Source: JBGTFE01 sp036403235 (GTDB lineage Bacteria; Acidobacteriota; Blastocatellia; Pyrinomonadales; Pyrinomonadaceae). From it: a stretch of 64,000 nucleotides of DNA. Shown here piece by piece: positions 35,218 through 45,107 of this stretch. The DNA is taken from the NCBI GenBank assembly GCA_036403235.1, contig DASWRI010000036.1, positions 1-64,000 of the forward strand. The letters are read 5' to 3'. The translations under genes and the position numbers were made by a program. The notes beneath the pieces were generated by a model. It saw nothing but the letters and a program-made list of their open reading frames with translations. It was not told where the DNA came from and made no database searches. The number at the start of each line of letters is the position of its first letter. Positions within the stretch are counted from its first letter, which is position 1.

Positions 35218-37584
35218 CTACCAACGATAACGCAGTGTGACTGAACCGTTGACGGGCGCGCCGGGCAAAATGCCGTTGTCGCCGTTCGACGTTTCGTAGA
35301 AGCGTTTGTTGAAGATATTTTTCAGATTAAACGCGATTTCGTAATGCCTTTCGCTCTGCCACGCGATTGAAGCGTCAAAACGCGCATAGCCGGGCAGAGT
35401 GACCAGATTGTTCGTCGATGTAAAAGTTTTCGTTCGGGCGTAGCCGCCGAAACCGAAGCGAAATTGTTTCGGCAGTTGATAGGTCAGCCATAAATTTCCC
35501 GAATTTCGCGGCGTCAGCTGAGCGGTTTTTCCCTGGAGCGGCACGCCCGCCGAAACGTTGTTCGATTTTGTAATGCGCGCGTCGAGCATTGAATAACCGG
35601 CGAAAACATCCAGTTTCCTGAGCGGCGAGCCGGAAACGGTAAACTCGATTCCGTCGGTTCTCTGCTCGCCGACTAAAATCAACTGCGTCGGATTGAGCGG
35701 GTCGGTCGTCTTGATATTATTGCGGTCGAGGCGAAAAATCGAGAGCGTCGCGTTGAGGCGAAAAGGCTGAAAAGTCGCTTTTACGCCCGCTTCGTAATTT
35801 CTGGTTAATTCCGGTTTTAGCTGCTCGTTGTTTTCCGCCAGCGAAAGATTTTCGCCCGAAGGCTGAAACGAACGCGTGTAGCTCGCGTAAAAAGAAAGCC
35901 ATTCGTTCGGCTGGTAAACAAGCCCGGCGCGCGGGCTGAACTGCCTGTCAACACGCGACAAATCGATGTTTGCCGCCAGCAAATCGTCGATTTTCTGTTT
36001 GAAATCGTCGTATCGTATGCCGACTAAAGCCTTCCAGTTTTTGCCGAACGAAAGCTGGTCTTGAAAATATAAAGCGAAAACTTTTCCTTCGAAATCGTTG
36101 TCGGTCGTCGCTCTGCCGTTGTTGATGGGGCGCGTCAAAATCGGATTTACGAGCGAAACCGGCGCGGCCGTCCCGTTTCTGAATAAGAGACTGCGTTTTT
36201 TCTGCGAGCCTAATTCCGCTCCGGCTAAAATCGTGTGCCGGACGCCGAAAGTTTTAACCGCGCCGACAATTTCAGTTTGATTAAAATAATTTTCCTGTTT
36301 GAAAATTCCCTGATACTGCGAGCGCGCGACGCGCAAATTTCCGCCGGTGAGCGAAACCGCGCCCGGCGGCGTATTGTAAAAATCGGTCGCGTTGCCGATG
36401 CGCCGGAAGACGTCGCGAATTATCCAGAAATCATTTATCTTCCGTTCAAATCGAATCGCCTGCGACGAAACGCGATTGGTCATTCGGTCTTCGCCGGGAA
36501 ATCCGTAATAAGTTCCAATCGGCACATCGACCGGACGACCGAGATACGAAGGAATCCCGCGGTCCGGAAGACGCTCGTCGTTCATATATTCGAATTGAAA
36601 CGTAACATCGGTTTTGGCGGTCGGCTTCCACGTGATTGAAGGCGCGATGTTATACCTGTCCTGAAAAAAATATCGGCGAAAACTTCCCGCTTTTTCGTAG
36701 CTTCCGACAAACCGAAAGGCGAGCTTGTTCCGCACAACCGGCTGCCCGAAATCAAACATCCCGCGCTTTAAGCCGTATGAGCCGAAATTTATTTCCGCGC
36801 TTCCGACGCGCTCGAAGACGTTCGGTTTCTTCGTCGTTCGATTGATAATTCCGCCCGATGAACCGCGCCCGAAAAGCACGGCCGAAGGGCCTTTGACGAC
36901 CTCAATCTGCTCGATATTCGATAAATCGCGGTAATACTGCGCATCGTCGCGCACGCCGTCGATAAACTGGTCGCCGACGGCGTTAAATCCGCGTATGTAA
37001 AATTGGTCGCGGCGGCCTTCGCCCTGCGCCGTCGAAACGGCCGTCACGTTGTAAAGCGCGTCCTGCAAAGTGCGCGCCCCCTGCGAATCGAGCAGCTGGC
37101 GATTGACGATTTCCACCGATTGCGGCACGTCGCGCAAGGGCGTCGGGGTTTTTGTCGCCGCTTCGCTCGTCGTCGAAACAAACGCGGGCTCGATTTCGAC
37201 CGTCACGATTTCGGAAACGGATTGAGTTTCGAGAACGATATCGGAAATTTGCAGATTTTCTTTTTTTAACGAGAGATTTTTTTCAATTGGCGTCATTCCC
37301 GTCTTTGTGATGACGAGAATATATTCGCCTGCTGCGAAACATGCGAGCGCAAATTCGCCGGACGCATCGGTTTTCGCTTTTTCGACAACTTTTCCCTTTT
37401 CGTTTTTAAGCCGGATTTCCGCGCCGACAATCACCGCGCCGCTCTCGTCCCTGACGCTGCCGCGAAAACATTTTTCGCCAACCTGCGAAAAAGCTGAAAA
37501 AGCAAAAATTAAAATTAAAAGAAGCGTAAAAAGTATTTTGTATGCGATAAAAGCTCTCGTCTTTACGTCGAATATTTCCTGCAT
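35218..37584 (-). CDS. TonB-dependent outer-membrane receptor (siderophore type)
   Basis: 788 residues with a signal sequence (about 10-33). A carboxypeptidase-regulatory-like beta-sandwich domain follows (about 38-115), then the plug domain with VEIVNRQLLDSQGARTLQDA and the GVRDD/AQYYRD and EVVKGPSAVLFGRGSSGGII blocks (up to about 250) typical of ferric-siderophore receptors. The remaining part is the beta-barrel ending in VTLRYRW, the terminal aromatic residue used by the outer-membrane assembly machinery. It takes up a large ligand, probably an iron chelate or related compound, using TonB energy. The ligand cannot be read from the sequence. Confidence 0.92.
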   Translation of the reverse strand: MQEIFDVKTRAFIAYKILFTLLLILIFAFSAFSQVGEKCFRGSVRDESGAVIVGAEIRLKNEKGKVVEKAKTDASGEFALACFAAGEYILVITKTGMTPIEKNLSLKKENLQISDIVLETQSVSEIVTVEIEPAFVSTTSEAATKTPTPLRDVPQSVEIVNRQLLDSQGARTLQDALYNVTAVSTAQGEGRRDQFYIRGFNAVGDQFIDGVRDDAQYYRDLSNIEQIEVVKGPSAVLFGRGSSGGIINRTTKKPNVFERVGSAEINFGSYGLKRGMFDFGQPVVRNKLAFRFVGSYEKAGSFRRYFFQDRYNIAPSITWKPTAKTDVTFQFEYMNDERLPDRGIPSYLGRPVDVPIGTYYGFPGEDRMTNRVSSQAIRFERKINDFWIIRDVFRRIGNATDFYNTPPGAVSLTGGNLRVARSQYQGIFKQENYFNQTEIVGAVKTFGVRHTILAGAELGSQKKRSLLFRNGTAAPVSLVNPILTRPINNGRATTDNDFEGKVFALYFQDQLSFGKNWKALVGIRYDDFKQKIDDLLAANIDLSRVDRQFSPRAGLVYQPNEWLSFYASYTRSFQPSGENLSLAENNEQLKPELTRNYEAGVKATFQPFRLNATLSIFRLDRNNIKTTDPLNPTQLILVGEQRTDGIEFTVSGSPLRKLDVFAGYSMLDARITKSNNVSAGVPLQGKTAQLTPRNSGNLWLTYQLPKQFRFGFGGYARTKTFTSTNNLVTLPGYARFDASIAWQSERHYEIAFNLKNIFNKRFYETSNGDNGILPGAPVNGSVTLRYRW

Positions 37585-37736
37585 TTTTATGATTTCCCGG
37601 TTAAATTTTATTGCTTGTTGAAAATGACTTTCAATTTCTTCTAGAACTTTTTAAGTTTAGATTGCCGGGAAATAATTAGTCAAACGGCTCATTCAGAATT
37701 TTGTTTTTGGCGGCGAAATTGTTTTAATCAAGCGGG

Positions 37737-38672
37737 ATGAATTTATCTGCGATTATAACGGCTGAAGATTTTCAAAAATGGTTTAGAAACGACGTGTGGA
37801 CGGGCGCGGCGCGCTCAATCTGTCAGAGACATAAATTAGCTTTTGAAAATTTGAAACGCTCGGAACACGGCGAAAACGTCGTCTTTCTGGTTGACGCGCG
37901 CTACGTCGTCAAAATCTACACGCCTTTTCGCAGCGGCTTCGAGCGTGAGCGGGCGGCGCTTCGCTTTGCCGAAAACAAAACAACGCTTCCTTTGCCTGAA
38001 ATTATTTTTGAAGGCGAAATCGAAAATTTCAAATATCTCGTTTTAACGCAAAAGGAAGGCGTCCTGATGCAGCGGGCGATGTGGCTCAATTTAGAAAAAG
38101 ACGAGCAAATCAGCGTCGTTTCCGAGCTCGCCGCCGGGTTAAAAGAGCTTCACACGCACAATCCGCGGGCGATAAACTTCGACTGGCAAAAATTCGTCAC
38201 TCATCAGGCCGAGACGGTTTTCGAGCGACAGAAATCAAACGGCGCAAGCGTCGAATGGCTGGAAAAACTTCCGCTTTATCTCGAAGAAAATATAAAGCTT
38301 CTGCCGGAAAACGGCGCGCCCGCTTTTCTGCACGGCGACGTGCATTTCGGGAATTTGCGCTTAAAGCAGGTTGGCGGCAAGTGGCGAATCTCGGCGCTGT
38401 TTGATTTCGCCGATTCGCTAAAAGGATTTCATGAATACGAATTTGTCGCCGTCGGCGTATTGATGATTCAAGGCCAGCGCGAGATTCAGCGCGAAATGCT
38501 GCTCGCCTACGGCTACCGCGAAAACGAGCTGGATGAAATTTTGCGCCGTCGTTTGATGCTTCTGACGATTCTCTACGAGCAGAGCGATTTACGAAAATAC
38601 GCGCTGCGGCTGCGGCCTGAAGCGATAGATTACACGCTCGAAGAATTGGAAAAAAGCATCTGGGCTTTTTAG
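37737..38672 (+). CDS. APH-family phosphotransferase (aminoglycoside phosphotransferase fold)
   Basis: 311 residues. The catalytic-loop signature FLHGDVHFGNLRL (HGDxHxxN) is near residue 200 and the metal-binding DFAD is near 223, as in APH/choline-kinase-like enzymes. The substrate is unknown: related proteins phosphorylate antibiotics, homoserine or other small alcohols, so no resistance role is claimed. Starts 150 nt from the divergent TonB receptor and converges with the M1 gene at 38703. Confidence 0.85.
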   Translation: MNLSAIITAEDFQKWFRNDVWTGAARSICQRHKLAFENLKRSEHGENVVFLVDARYVVKIYTPFRSGFERERAALRFAENKTTLPLPEIIFEGEIENFKYLVLTQKEGVLMQRAMWLNLEKDEQISVVSELAAGLKELHTHNPRAINFDWQKFVTHQAETVFERQKSNGASVEWLEKLPLYLEENIKLLPENGAPAFLHGDVHFGNLRLKQVGGKWRISALFDFADSLKGFHEYEFVAVGVLMIQGQREIQREMLLAYGYRENELDEILRRRLMLLTILYEQSDLRKYALRLRPEAIDYTLEELEKSIWAF

Positions 38673-38702
38673 TTGAGATACCGAAACGCGATTTTCAGTT
38701 TA

Positions 38703-40373
38703 TCAAAGCGCTTTCAAAAGCCAGCCGTTCGGGTCAATCGTGTATTGACCGTCGAGCGGAAGTGTAATTTTCGCCGTGCCGTTCGGCATTTCGACGCGTG
38801 TCGTGCCGGCACTGGTTTTTACTTCGACCGGCAGCGGAAACGGCAGATTGTTTGGCGTCTCCCAGCGCAGAGTTAATTGATTTCCGTTTGTTTCGGTAGA
38901 GAGCTTTGGCAGAACCGGCTGGCGAAGGTAAACTTCAAAAAACCAGTCGAGCTTTTTACCCGATTCCCTTTCGGCGATGCGCAGAAAATCGTCGGTCGTG
39001 ACAAGTCGCGTTTGCTTTCCGTTTGTGATTTTCTCCATCGCAGGCGTCGGGTAAGCCATCCGTCTGAGCGAGCGCAAAAACGCTTCGTCGCCGAGATAAA
39101 ACCTTAAAGTATTTAGAGTCAAGCCGCCTTTTGTATAAATATCGTTGTCGCCTTTTGTGTATGCGGGCGGCAGAAAAAACATCTCGGTAGTTATCTGCGG
39201 TTCGCGCGGCGCGACGGCGCGAATGTTATTGAGGCTTTTGATGCGGCGCGGCAAAGCGTTGATAAATCCGTTTCTGCCCTCCTTGCTAATGCGATAAAAA
39301 TCGTCCATAAACGTCTGGAAGCCTTCGTGAAGCCAGAAATCGCGCCAGTCGCTCGCCGTTACCATATTTCCCCACCATTCGTGACCGAATTCATGAAACT
39401 GTGTCCAATCGTAGCCGAGCTTACCGTATTCAAATTTGCCCCCGTAAGCGGTCGCCGTCTGGTGTTCCATTGCGATAAAAGGCGTTTCAATGATACCGAT
39501 TTTCTCGTTGCGAAACGGATACGGGCCGAGATATTGTTCGTAAAACTTTAAAAATTCCTTTTCCTGATTAATCAGCGCCTGACCTTTTTCGAAATGTTCG
39601 GGCAGAATATAAAACTGAATCGGAATCATCTCGCCACCGACCGATTGCACCTTGTCTTCAATCAATTTATACGGCGCGACGTTAAGCGCAATGTCGTAAT
39701 TATTAATCGGATTTGCGACAAACCAGTTAAAAGTCTGTGTTCCGTCAGCGTTCTTTACAACCGATTTCAATGTTCCGTTCGAAGCCGCGGTCAGATTTGC
39801 GGGCACGGTAAAATGAAGCGAAACCGTTTCGGCTTCGTCCGAAGGATGGTCTTTGACGGGAAACCAGAGGTCTGCTCCGTCGTTTTGCACGGCGGTCGAA
39901 AACCAAGGCTGCCCGTCGGCAGTTTTTTTCCAGACAAACCCGCCGACCCACGGCGGATACGGCGCGACGCGCGGCACGCCGCTGTATGTAACGCGAACTT
40001 CAACCGTCTTTCCCGCTTTCATTTTCTTCGGAAAATCAATCCAGATTTGTTTGTCTGTTCGCTTAAAAGTCAAAGCCCGCTGCTTTTTTCCATTGACCAG
40101 CGAAACGGATTCGACCGTGTAAGGCGTATCGAGGTCGAGGACAAATTTATCAATCGGCTGAACGATTTTCGCTTTTGCCGTCAAAACGCCTTTGATGGAC
40201 TGCGCCGCGACATCGACGCTCAAGGCCAAATCATAGGCCTTCACGTCATAAGCCGCCTGCTCCGGCATCAAAACGCCGCCCGAGCCGGTCGGTCGCGCCG
40301 TATTTCCCTGCGCGAAAATCGATACGAACAGCACCGCCGAAACAAAAACACAGCCGAACAAATTTTTAAGCAT
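38703..40373 (-). CDS. Exported M1-family zinc metallopeptidase
   Basis: 556 residues with a signal peptide (about 1-22). Zinc site HEFGH at 327-331 and third ligand Glu350 (FWLHEGFQTFMDDF); the substrate motif is AMEHQ at 301-305. Overall like the product of 9089-10750 (TNDGADLWFPVKDHP and NPINNYDI correspond to NPINNYGV), so a dispersed paralogue of the short type without HEAT repeats. Probably a periplasmic or secreted peptidase. The phosphotransferase gene runs toward it, with 30 nt between stop codons. Confidence 0.92.
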   Translation of the reverse strand: MLKNLFGCVFVSAVLFVSIFAQGNTARPTGSGGVLMPEQAAYDVKAYDLALSVDVAAQSIKGVLTAKAKIVQPIDKFVLDLDTPYTVESVSLVNGKKQRALTFKRTDKQIWIDFPKKMKAGKTVEVRVTYSGVPRVAPYPPWVGGFVWKKTADGQPWFSTAVQNDGADLWFPVKDHPSDEAETVSLHFTVPANLTAASNGTLKSVVKNADGTQTFNWFVANPINNYDIALNVAPYKLIEDKVQSVGGEMIPIQFYILPEHFEKGQALINQEKEFLKFYEQYLGPYPFRNEKIGIIETPFIAMEHQTATAYGGKFEYGKLGYDWTQFHEFGHEWWGNMVTASDWRDFWLHEGFQTFMDDFYRISKEGRNGFINALPRRIKSLNNIRAVAPREPQITTEMFFLPPAYTKGDNDIYTKGGLTLNTLRFYLGDEAFLRSLRRMAYPTPAMEKITNGKQTRLVTTDDFLRIAERESGKKLDWFFEVYLRQPVLPKLSTETNGNQLTLRWETPNNLPFPLPVEVKTSAGTTRVEMPNGTAKITLPLDGQYTIDPNGWLLKAL

Positions 40374-40527
40374 AATATTCCCCTCTTCAAATAATTTTCT
40401 TTTATTTTTCTGCTTATTTCAAGCGTTTTACCGGAAACGAAGACGCGTCTGTTATGAAGAAAGCCTGAAGTATTTTCGTCAAGACCACAAAACAGCTCTC
40501 TCTTTTCAAATGAGAAGCGCTTTTTTA

Positions 40528-42444
40528 TTAATCTTCGGCCAGAACGATGATTTTGTCTTCCGGCTTAAAACTTATCGTTTCCGATTTCGGCGGATTGACG
40601 CGAACGCCGTAGGCACGCGACGCGTCCGGAGCGTGTCTTTCCAGACGAAAGCCGATGGCGGTTTCGCCGCGTCTTTTTGCCGCTTCGGTGACGGTGTAAA
40701 AATTTACTTCTTTTTCGAGCGCGATGTAATCCTTCGCCGGTTTGAGGTAAATTTCCGAGCCGTCGGCGTCGAATAAATCTCGGAAAACGGCGAGCAGTTC
40801 GCCGTTTTCCGAGATTTGCGTCAGAAGCAGCCCGGTCAGCTCGTCGCTGACGATAAAATCGTCGGCCTTGGCGATTTCGGCGAGCGCGCGGTTGCGCACG
40901 TCAATCATCTCGCTGACGATACTGAACGCCTCGCCTTTTTTCTCCTCGATGTCGCGCAAATGCAAAAGCGTTATCATCGTTTTGGCGTCGGCGGCCTGCG
41001 CGTCGAGCTGTTCGGCGTAGCAGAGAATGATGATGTGATGAAACGAAGTCAAATCGAGCGCGTCGAGCAATTTGCGGTCGGTCGTGTCGCCCGTTTCGAA
41101 TTCAACCGAGAGCCGCTTTAAGTTTTCGGCCGTGCCGTGTTTTCTAATTTCGCGGTCATCGATGTCGGCGACGATTTTCAGGAAAGAGCCGTCCGCGACG
41201 TAATTATCAAGCTCGCGCATAATCGTCTCGCCGCGTTTATTCCAGCCCAGAATCAAAATTCGTTTTTGCGTCGAAGCGTCTTCGGACATTTGGCGAATTG
41301 CGCTCTCGTCAATCGAAACGTGCTCGAAGCCCGAAAAAACCACTTTATCGTCGTCCTCGGCAATCGCGATTATCTTGTCGCCCGCTTGAATTACGGTCTC
41401 GGTCGGCGGATTGATTTTGACGCCGCCGGCGGCCTGACGGAGTCCCATTACCGAACAATGCCCGTAGGCAAAAAGCGCTTCGCCGAACGTTTTTCCGACG
41501 AGCTTCGGCTCTTCCTGAAAATAAATCTCGTCGCCGTCATAGTCGAGCAGCTCGGTGTAAACGATGCTCAAGCCGACCTGCATACACGTCTGAACGGTGA
41601 TGCGCGCGATGACGTCGCTCGACAAAATCAGCTTTACCTCGTCTTTCCCGACCAGGCGGGCGACTTCCATATTTTTTTCGTCGCGTATTTCGGCGACGAT
41701 ATGATAAGGCTCCGCGCGCCGGTTCGGGTTGTTCGTAATCGCCAGAATCATCTTGATGACCTGCGCGTCGGCGTCGGCGGTTTCATCGGGCGAGAGAATA
41801 ACGATTGATTTCGAGGCGTGCGGGTTGACGATTTCAAGGTCGTTCAAATCAATCGGATTGCCCGAACGACAGACGACGCGCGTGTTTTTCGTGTCGCCGA
41901 CTTTTGTGCGAATCTCGTCCTCCATCTCGACTTTATCCTTTCCGGCGAGAATCACGACGCGCGGATTTTTCTGGTTTTCATTGGCGATGACGAGCTCGGA
42001 GATAATCAGAAAAACGCGCGACGACCAGCCGAGAATCAGCGTGTGATTTTCCTCGACGACAAACGAGCGGCCTTTGCGAAATTCTTCGAGCTTCGACTGC
42101 ATTCCGCTCGACAAAATGCTGATCAGCAAGCTGACGACGAAAATGCCGCCGACGGTGACCAGAAACATCAAAATGCGATAGCTCCAGCCCGTATCGCCGG
42201 CCAGCGTTCCCGGGTCAATCGAGCGCATCAGGCTCTGCCAGAACGCTTCGGCAAACGTAAAAGCCTGCGCGTCCTGTCCTTCGGGCACATCGGGCACGAT
42301 GCCCGTAAACAATAAAACGAAGGTCGCTGCGACGACAATCAAAAGCGAAATCAGACCGAGCCAGCCGATAAGCGAAATCGTCCCGCCGGACAAACTTTTA
42401 TCAAAGGCGTAACGCAGGCGCTCGCCGAAAGTTGCTTTTCTCAT
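40528..42444 (-). CDS. CASTOR/POLLUX-type ion channel with RCK domains
   Basis: 638 residues. Two transmembrane helices (about 22-48 and 88-112) enclose a short pore-loop-like segment, followed by soluble TrkA-N/RCK-type Rossmann domains containing LILGWSSRVF near 135 and LILGWNKRGETI near 395, then a C-terminal TrkA-C-like region. This architecture is that of CASTOR/POLLUX (DMI1) family cation channels, first described in legume symbiosis. Bacterial members are related to potassium channels and may conduct K+ or Ca2+; here neither selectivity nor ligand is known. Its start is 12 nt from nothing of note; the 270-nt gap upstream separates it from a divergent gene. Confidence 0.85.
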   Translation of the reverse strand: MRKATFGERLRYAFDKSLSGGTISLIGWLGLISLLIVVAATFVLLFTGIVPDVPEGQDAQAFTFAEAFWQSLMRSIDPGTLAGDTGWSYRILMFLVTVGGIFVVSLLISILSSGMQSKLEEFRKGRSFVVEENHTLILGWSSRVFLIISELVIANENQKNPRVVILAGKDKVEMEDEIRTKVGDTKNTRVVCRSGNPIDLNDLEIVNPHASKSIVILSPDETADADAQVIKMILAITNNPNRRAEPYHIVAEIRDEKNMEVARLVGKDEVKLILSSDVIARITVQTCMQVGLSIVYTELLDYDGDEIYFQEEPKLVGKTFGEALFAYGHCSVMGLRQAAGGVKINPPTETVIQAGDKIIAIAEDDDKVVFSGFEHVSIDESAIRQMSEDASTQKRILILGWNKRGETIMRELDNYVADGSFLKIVADIDDREIRKHGTAENLKRLSVEFETGDTTDRKLLDALDLTSFHHIIILCYAEQLDAQAADAKTMITLLHLRDIEEKKGEAFSIVSEMIDVRNRALAEIAKADDFIVSDELTGLLLTQISENGELLAVFRDLFDADGSEIYLKPAKDYIALEKEVNFYTVTEAAKRRGETAIGFRLERHAPDASRAYGVRVNPPKSETISFKPEDKIIVLAED

Positions 42445-42717
42445 TTTGTAAAATTAATTCGCGATTAAATCGAGAGATAAATTTGTCGTCTTAGACAAAA
42501 TCAGAGCAAAGTGTAGCATTTTCTATTGCGGAATTATAATAAAATGCTCGATTTCAATCGTTTTATTTAAAGTTTATATAGCTGATTATAAAAGAGACGG
42601 TTTGCCCGAGCGCAAGAACTAAATGGATTTTTATTCGTAAAACATACACAATTAACAAACGATTGAAACAGTTCGCAAACAAATCTTAAAATTAAACGAA
42701 TCGAGGAGAACATCCGA
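42445..42717. promoter_or_regulatory. Divergent intergenic region between channel and amidohydrolase
   Basis: 273 bp, strongly AT-rich, with no gene. A Shine-Dalgarno sequence (GAGGAGA) precedes the amidohydrolase start at 42718. No clear -10/-35 pair, operator or riboswitch was recognised. Confidence 0.4.
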
Positions 42718-44727
42718 ATGTCCAAATTTTTGTCCGTCAAAATTTTATTTCTAGCTCTGCTGCTCGCTTTTACGGCGCAAATGCAGGCGCAGACGGTTGT
42801 CGAAACCGGCAAATTCCGTCTTCATAAATTCGAGCAGCCGATTGGCGAAGAAACCTACACGACGACGCGTGAAGGCGAGACGCTCATTACCACCTCAAAT
42901 TTCAAATTCACCGACCGCGGCGCGCCCGTTCCGCTCACGACGACCATAAAAACGACGCAAAAACTCGTTCCCCTGACTTTTGACATCAAAGGCAACACGG
43001 CGCGCGGCTCGACGATTGACACTTCAATCGAAATCAACGACGGCTCGGCGTCAATTCGCGAGGGCAAAGAAACGAGACAGGCGGCCGTTCCCGCGCAGTT
43101 TTTCACGATTGCCGGATACGCTCCGACGGCGATTCAGCAGTTGATGATGCGCTATTTCGCGCAGAATAAAATAAAAGGCTCGCTCGCGACGCTGCCCGGC
43201 GGCGCGGTCACGATTGAAAAACGCGGAGTCGATAAATCGACGGCGGGCGGTAAAGCCGTGACGCTGACGCGCTACAGCATCAGCGGCTTGATTTGGGGAC
43301 GCGAATCTCTCTGGCTCGACGAAACGAACAATCTCGTCGCGCTCGTCGGCGTCGATGCCGAATTCGACCACTTCGAAGCCCTGCGCGAGGAATACGAGCC
43401 GATGCTCGGCTTTTTTGTCGCTAAGGCGGCCGACGACAACATGACGGCGCTGGCCGAAATCTCCAACCGCACGAGCCCGCAGCAAAAAGGCGCGCTCGCC
43501 ATCACCAACGCAAATTTGATTGACGGAACGGGCAAAGCAATCGTCAAAGACGCCGTTATCATCACCGAAAACGGTCGCATCACGGCCGTCGGCACAAAAT
43601 CGACGGTTAAAATTCCGAAGGGCGCGCGCATTTTCGACGCGCAGGGCAAATACGTTCTGCCCGGTCTCTGGGACATGCACGCGCATTTCGAGCAGGTCGA
43701 ATGGGGGCCGGTTTATCTGGCGGCGGGCGTGACGACCGTGCGCGACGTCGGCAATGAGTTCGAGTTTATGACTTCCGTCCGCGATTCGATAAAAGCGGGA
43801 CGAGGGCTTGGCCCGCGCATCCTTCTGGCCGGAATCGTCGACGGCGACAGCCCGACGGCGCTCGGCATCATCCGCGCCAACACGCCCGACGAAGCCGTCG
43901 CGGTCGTCAAACGTTATCACGACGCGGGCTTTCAGCAAATCAAAATTTACAGCTCGATGAAGCCCGACATTCTGAAAATCATCTGCATTGAAGCGCATCG
44001 ATTCGGAATGACCGTGACGGGACACGTTCCGAACGGGATGAACGCGATTCAGGCGGTCGAAGCCGGAATGGATCAAATCAATCACATTCAATATCTGCCC
44101 GAAGTTCTCTTGCCGAAGGATTATAAAGGTCAGCGCGGCGTCGTGCCGAAAATTGATTTTAATTCGGAAGATACGAAGAAAACGATTCAGTTTTTCAAAG
44201 ACCACAACACGGTTTTCGACCCGACGCTCGTCGTTTTCGAGTGGCTTTTTCACCCGTCCGACGAGCCGTTCTCGAATTTCGAGCCGGGCGCGGCAAAAGT
44301 TCCGCGCGAGCTTTTCGCGCCGATAAACAACACCGGATTTCCCGCCGCCCGCGCGCAGTTCGGGCGCGACTACTTTAAAATGTTTCTCGACATCACGGGC
44401 GCGCTCCACAAAGCCGGCTTAACCATCGTCGCCGGAACCGACCAGGTCGTTCCCGGCCACAGCTTGCGCCGCGAAATCGAGCTTTACGTCAAAGCGGGCT
44501 TTACGCCGATGGAAGCGATTCAGGCCGCAACCATCGTCCCGGCGCGCGTCATGAAAATGGACAAAGATTCGGGCACGGTCGAAACCGGCAAATTCGCCGA
44601 TTTGATTCTCGTCGAAGGCAACCCGCTCGAAAACATCTCCAACATCCGCAACACAAAATTCGTCGTCGCCGGCGGCCGAATGTACGACTGCGCCGCGCTC
44701 TGGCAATCGGTCGGCTTCAAACCGTAG
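42718..44727 (+). CDS. Exported amidohydrolase with an N-terminal extra domain
   Basis: 669 residues with a signal peptide (about 1-24). Residues about 25-255 form a beta-rich domain not seen in core amidohydrolases. From about 258 the metal-dependent amidohydrolase fold begins, with LPGLWDMHAHFE (HxH at 321-323), GHVPNGMNAIQAVE, HIQYLPEV and GTDQVVPGHS; catalytic lysine and further metal ligands are in the expected order. Exported amidohydrolases of this type cleave dipeptides or amides; the substrate is unknown. Ends with a strong terminator. Confidence 0.88.
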   Translation: MSKFLSVKILFLALLLAFTAQMQAQTVVETGKFRLHKFEQPIGEETYTTTREGETLITTSNFKFTDRGAPVPLTTTIKTTQKLVPLTFDIKGNTARGSTIDTSIEINDGSASIREGKETRQAAVPAQFFTIAGYAPTAIQQLMMRYFAQNKIKGSLATLPGGAVTIEKRGVDKSTAGGKAVTLTRYSISGLIWGRESLWLDETNNLVALVGVDAEFDHFEALREEYEPMLGFFVAKAADDNMTALAEISNRTSPQQKGALAITNANLIDGTGKAIVKDAVIITENGRITAVGTKSTVKIPKGARIFDAQGKYVLPGLWDMHAHFEQVEWGPVYLAAGVTTVRDVGNEFEFMTSVRDSIKAGRGLGPRILLAGIVDGDSPTALGIIRANTPDEAVAVVKRYHDAGFQQIKIYSSMKPDILKIICIEAHRFGMTVTGHVPNGMNAIQAVEAGMDQINHIQYLPEVLLPKDYKGQRGVVPKIDFNSEDTKKTIQFFKDHNTVFDPTLVVFEWLFHPSDEPFSNFEPGAAKVPRELFAPINNTGFPAARAQFGRDYFKMFLDITGALHKAGLTIVAGTDQVVPGHSLRREIELYVKAGFTPMEAIQAATIVPARVMKMDKDSGTVETGKFADLILVEGNPLENISNIRNTKFVVAGGRMYDCAALWQSVGFKP

Positions 44728-44751
44728 AGAATTTTCTCTGGTTTATAAAAC

Positions 44752-44787
44752 GAAAACCGCGAGATATTTTGCTTTCTCGCGGTTTTC
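44752..44787 (+). terminator. Terminator of the amidohydrolase gene
   Basis: GAAAACCGCGAGA and TCTCGCGGTTTTC form a 13-bp perfect stem with a 10-nt loop and AT-rich tail, 25 nt after the stop codon. Confidence 0.85.
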
Positions 44788-44872
44788 TATATATAAAATA
44801 CAAACATTCTCTGCAAACTTAGTTAGGCTTGATGTTCGGCCACGGCTAAAATTATCAATTAGAAATTGAAGG

Positions 44873-44894
44873 CATGCGATTTTGAAATCGCATG
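44873..44894. repeat. Short near-perfect palindrome at the edge of the AT-rich islet
   Basis: CATGCGATTT and AAATCGCATG are perfectly complementary with two bases between. It could be an operator or a remnant of an insertion boundary. It lies at the beginning of the 44.87-45.9 kb region whose base composition differs from the flanks. Confidence 0.6.
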
Positions 44895-44960
44895 AAAGTA
44901 AAAAAGAAAAGTCTTGTGTCTTGTAACTCAGTGGGTTATTCTACGTTAGGAGCTAGGCAT

Positions 44961-45107
44961 ATGTATTGTCTGAATATTAAGACAGCCAAAATAGTGACTC
45001 ATAAACCAGCATTTCATGTCTATTACCACGCGCATCCCAAGCATCTTTTAACTGAAGTAAGAAAAAGATTAATTACATATCATCACGAACACGCCAGCCT
45101 CGTATAG
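44961..45107 (+). CDS. His-rich 48-residue peptide followed directly by a terminator
   Basis: ATG at 44961 is chosen because AGGAG stands 8 nt upstream (44948-44952); a longer in-frame start at 44892 would give 71 residues. The peptide contains nine histidines, with HVYYHAHPKH and YHHEH clusters, and is basic. The stop codon overlaps a strong terminator, so this is a small transcription unit. It may be a metal-binding peptide or a leader peptide; no family was recognised. Base and codon use are AT-rich and unlike flanking genes. Confidence 0.55.
   Translation: MYCLNIKTAKIVTHKPAFHVYYHAHPKHLLTEVRKRLITYHHEHASLV

Noticed and set aside
37585..37736. Regulatory RNA or Fur-box upstream of the TonB receptor
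   Set aside because: Nothing resembling a Fur box or riboswitch could be recognised with confidence in the 152-nt gap.
37737..38672. Antibiotic resistance gene
   Set aside because: HGDxHxxN and DFxD motifs are shared by all APH/choline-kinase-like enzymes; no antibiotic-specific feature is visible.
43051..44409. 452-codon open frame opposite the amidohydrolase
   Set aside because: Antisense to a clear amidohydrolase with signal peptide and metal motifs; composition Arg/Asp/Val-rich and no homology pattern.
44892..44960. Longer start (71 residues) for the His-rich peptide
   Set aside because: No SD precedes 44892 and it overlaps a palindrome; AGGAG precedes the internal ATG at 44961.
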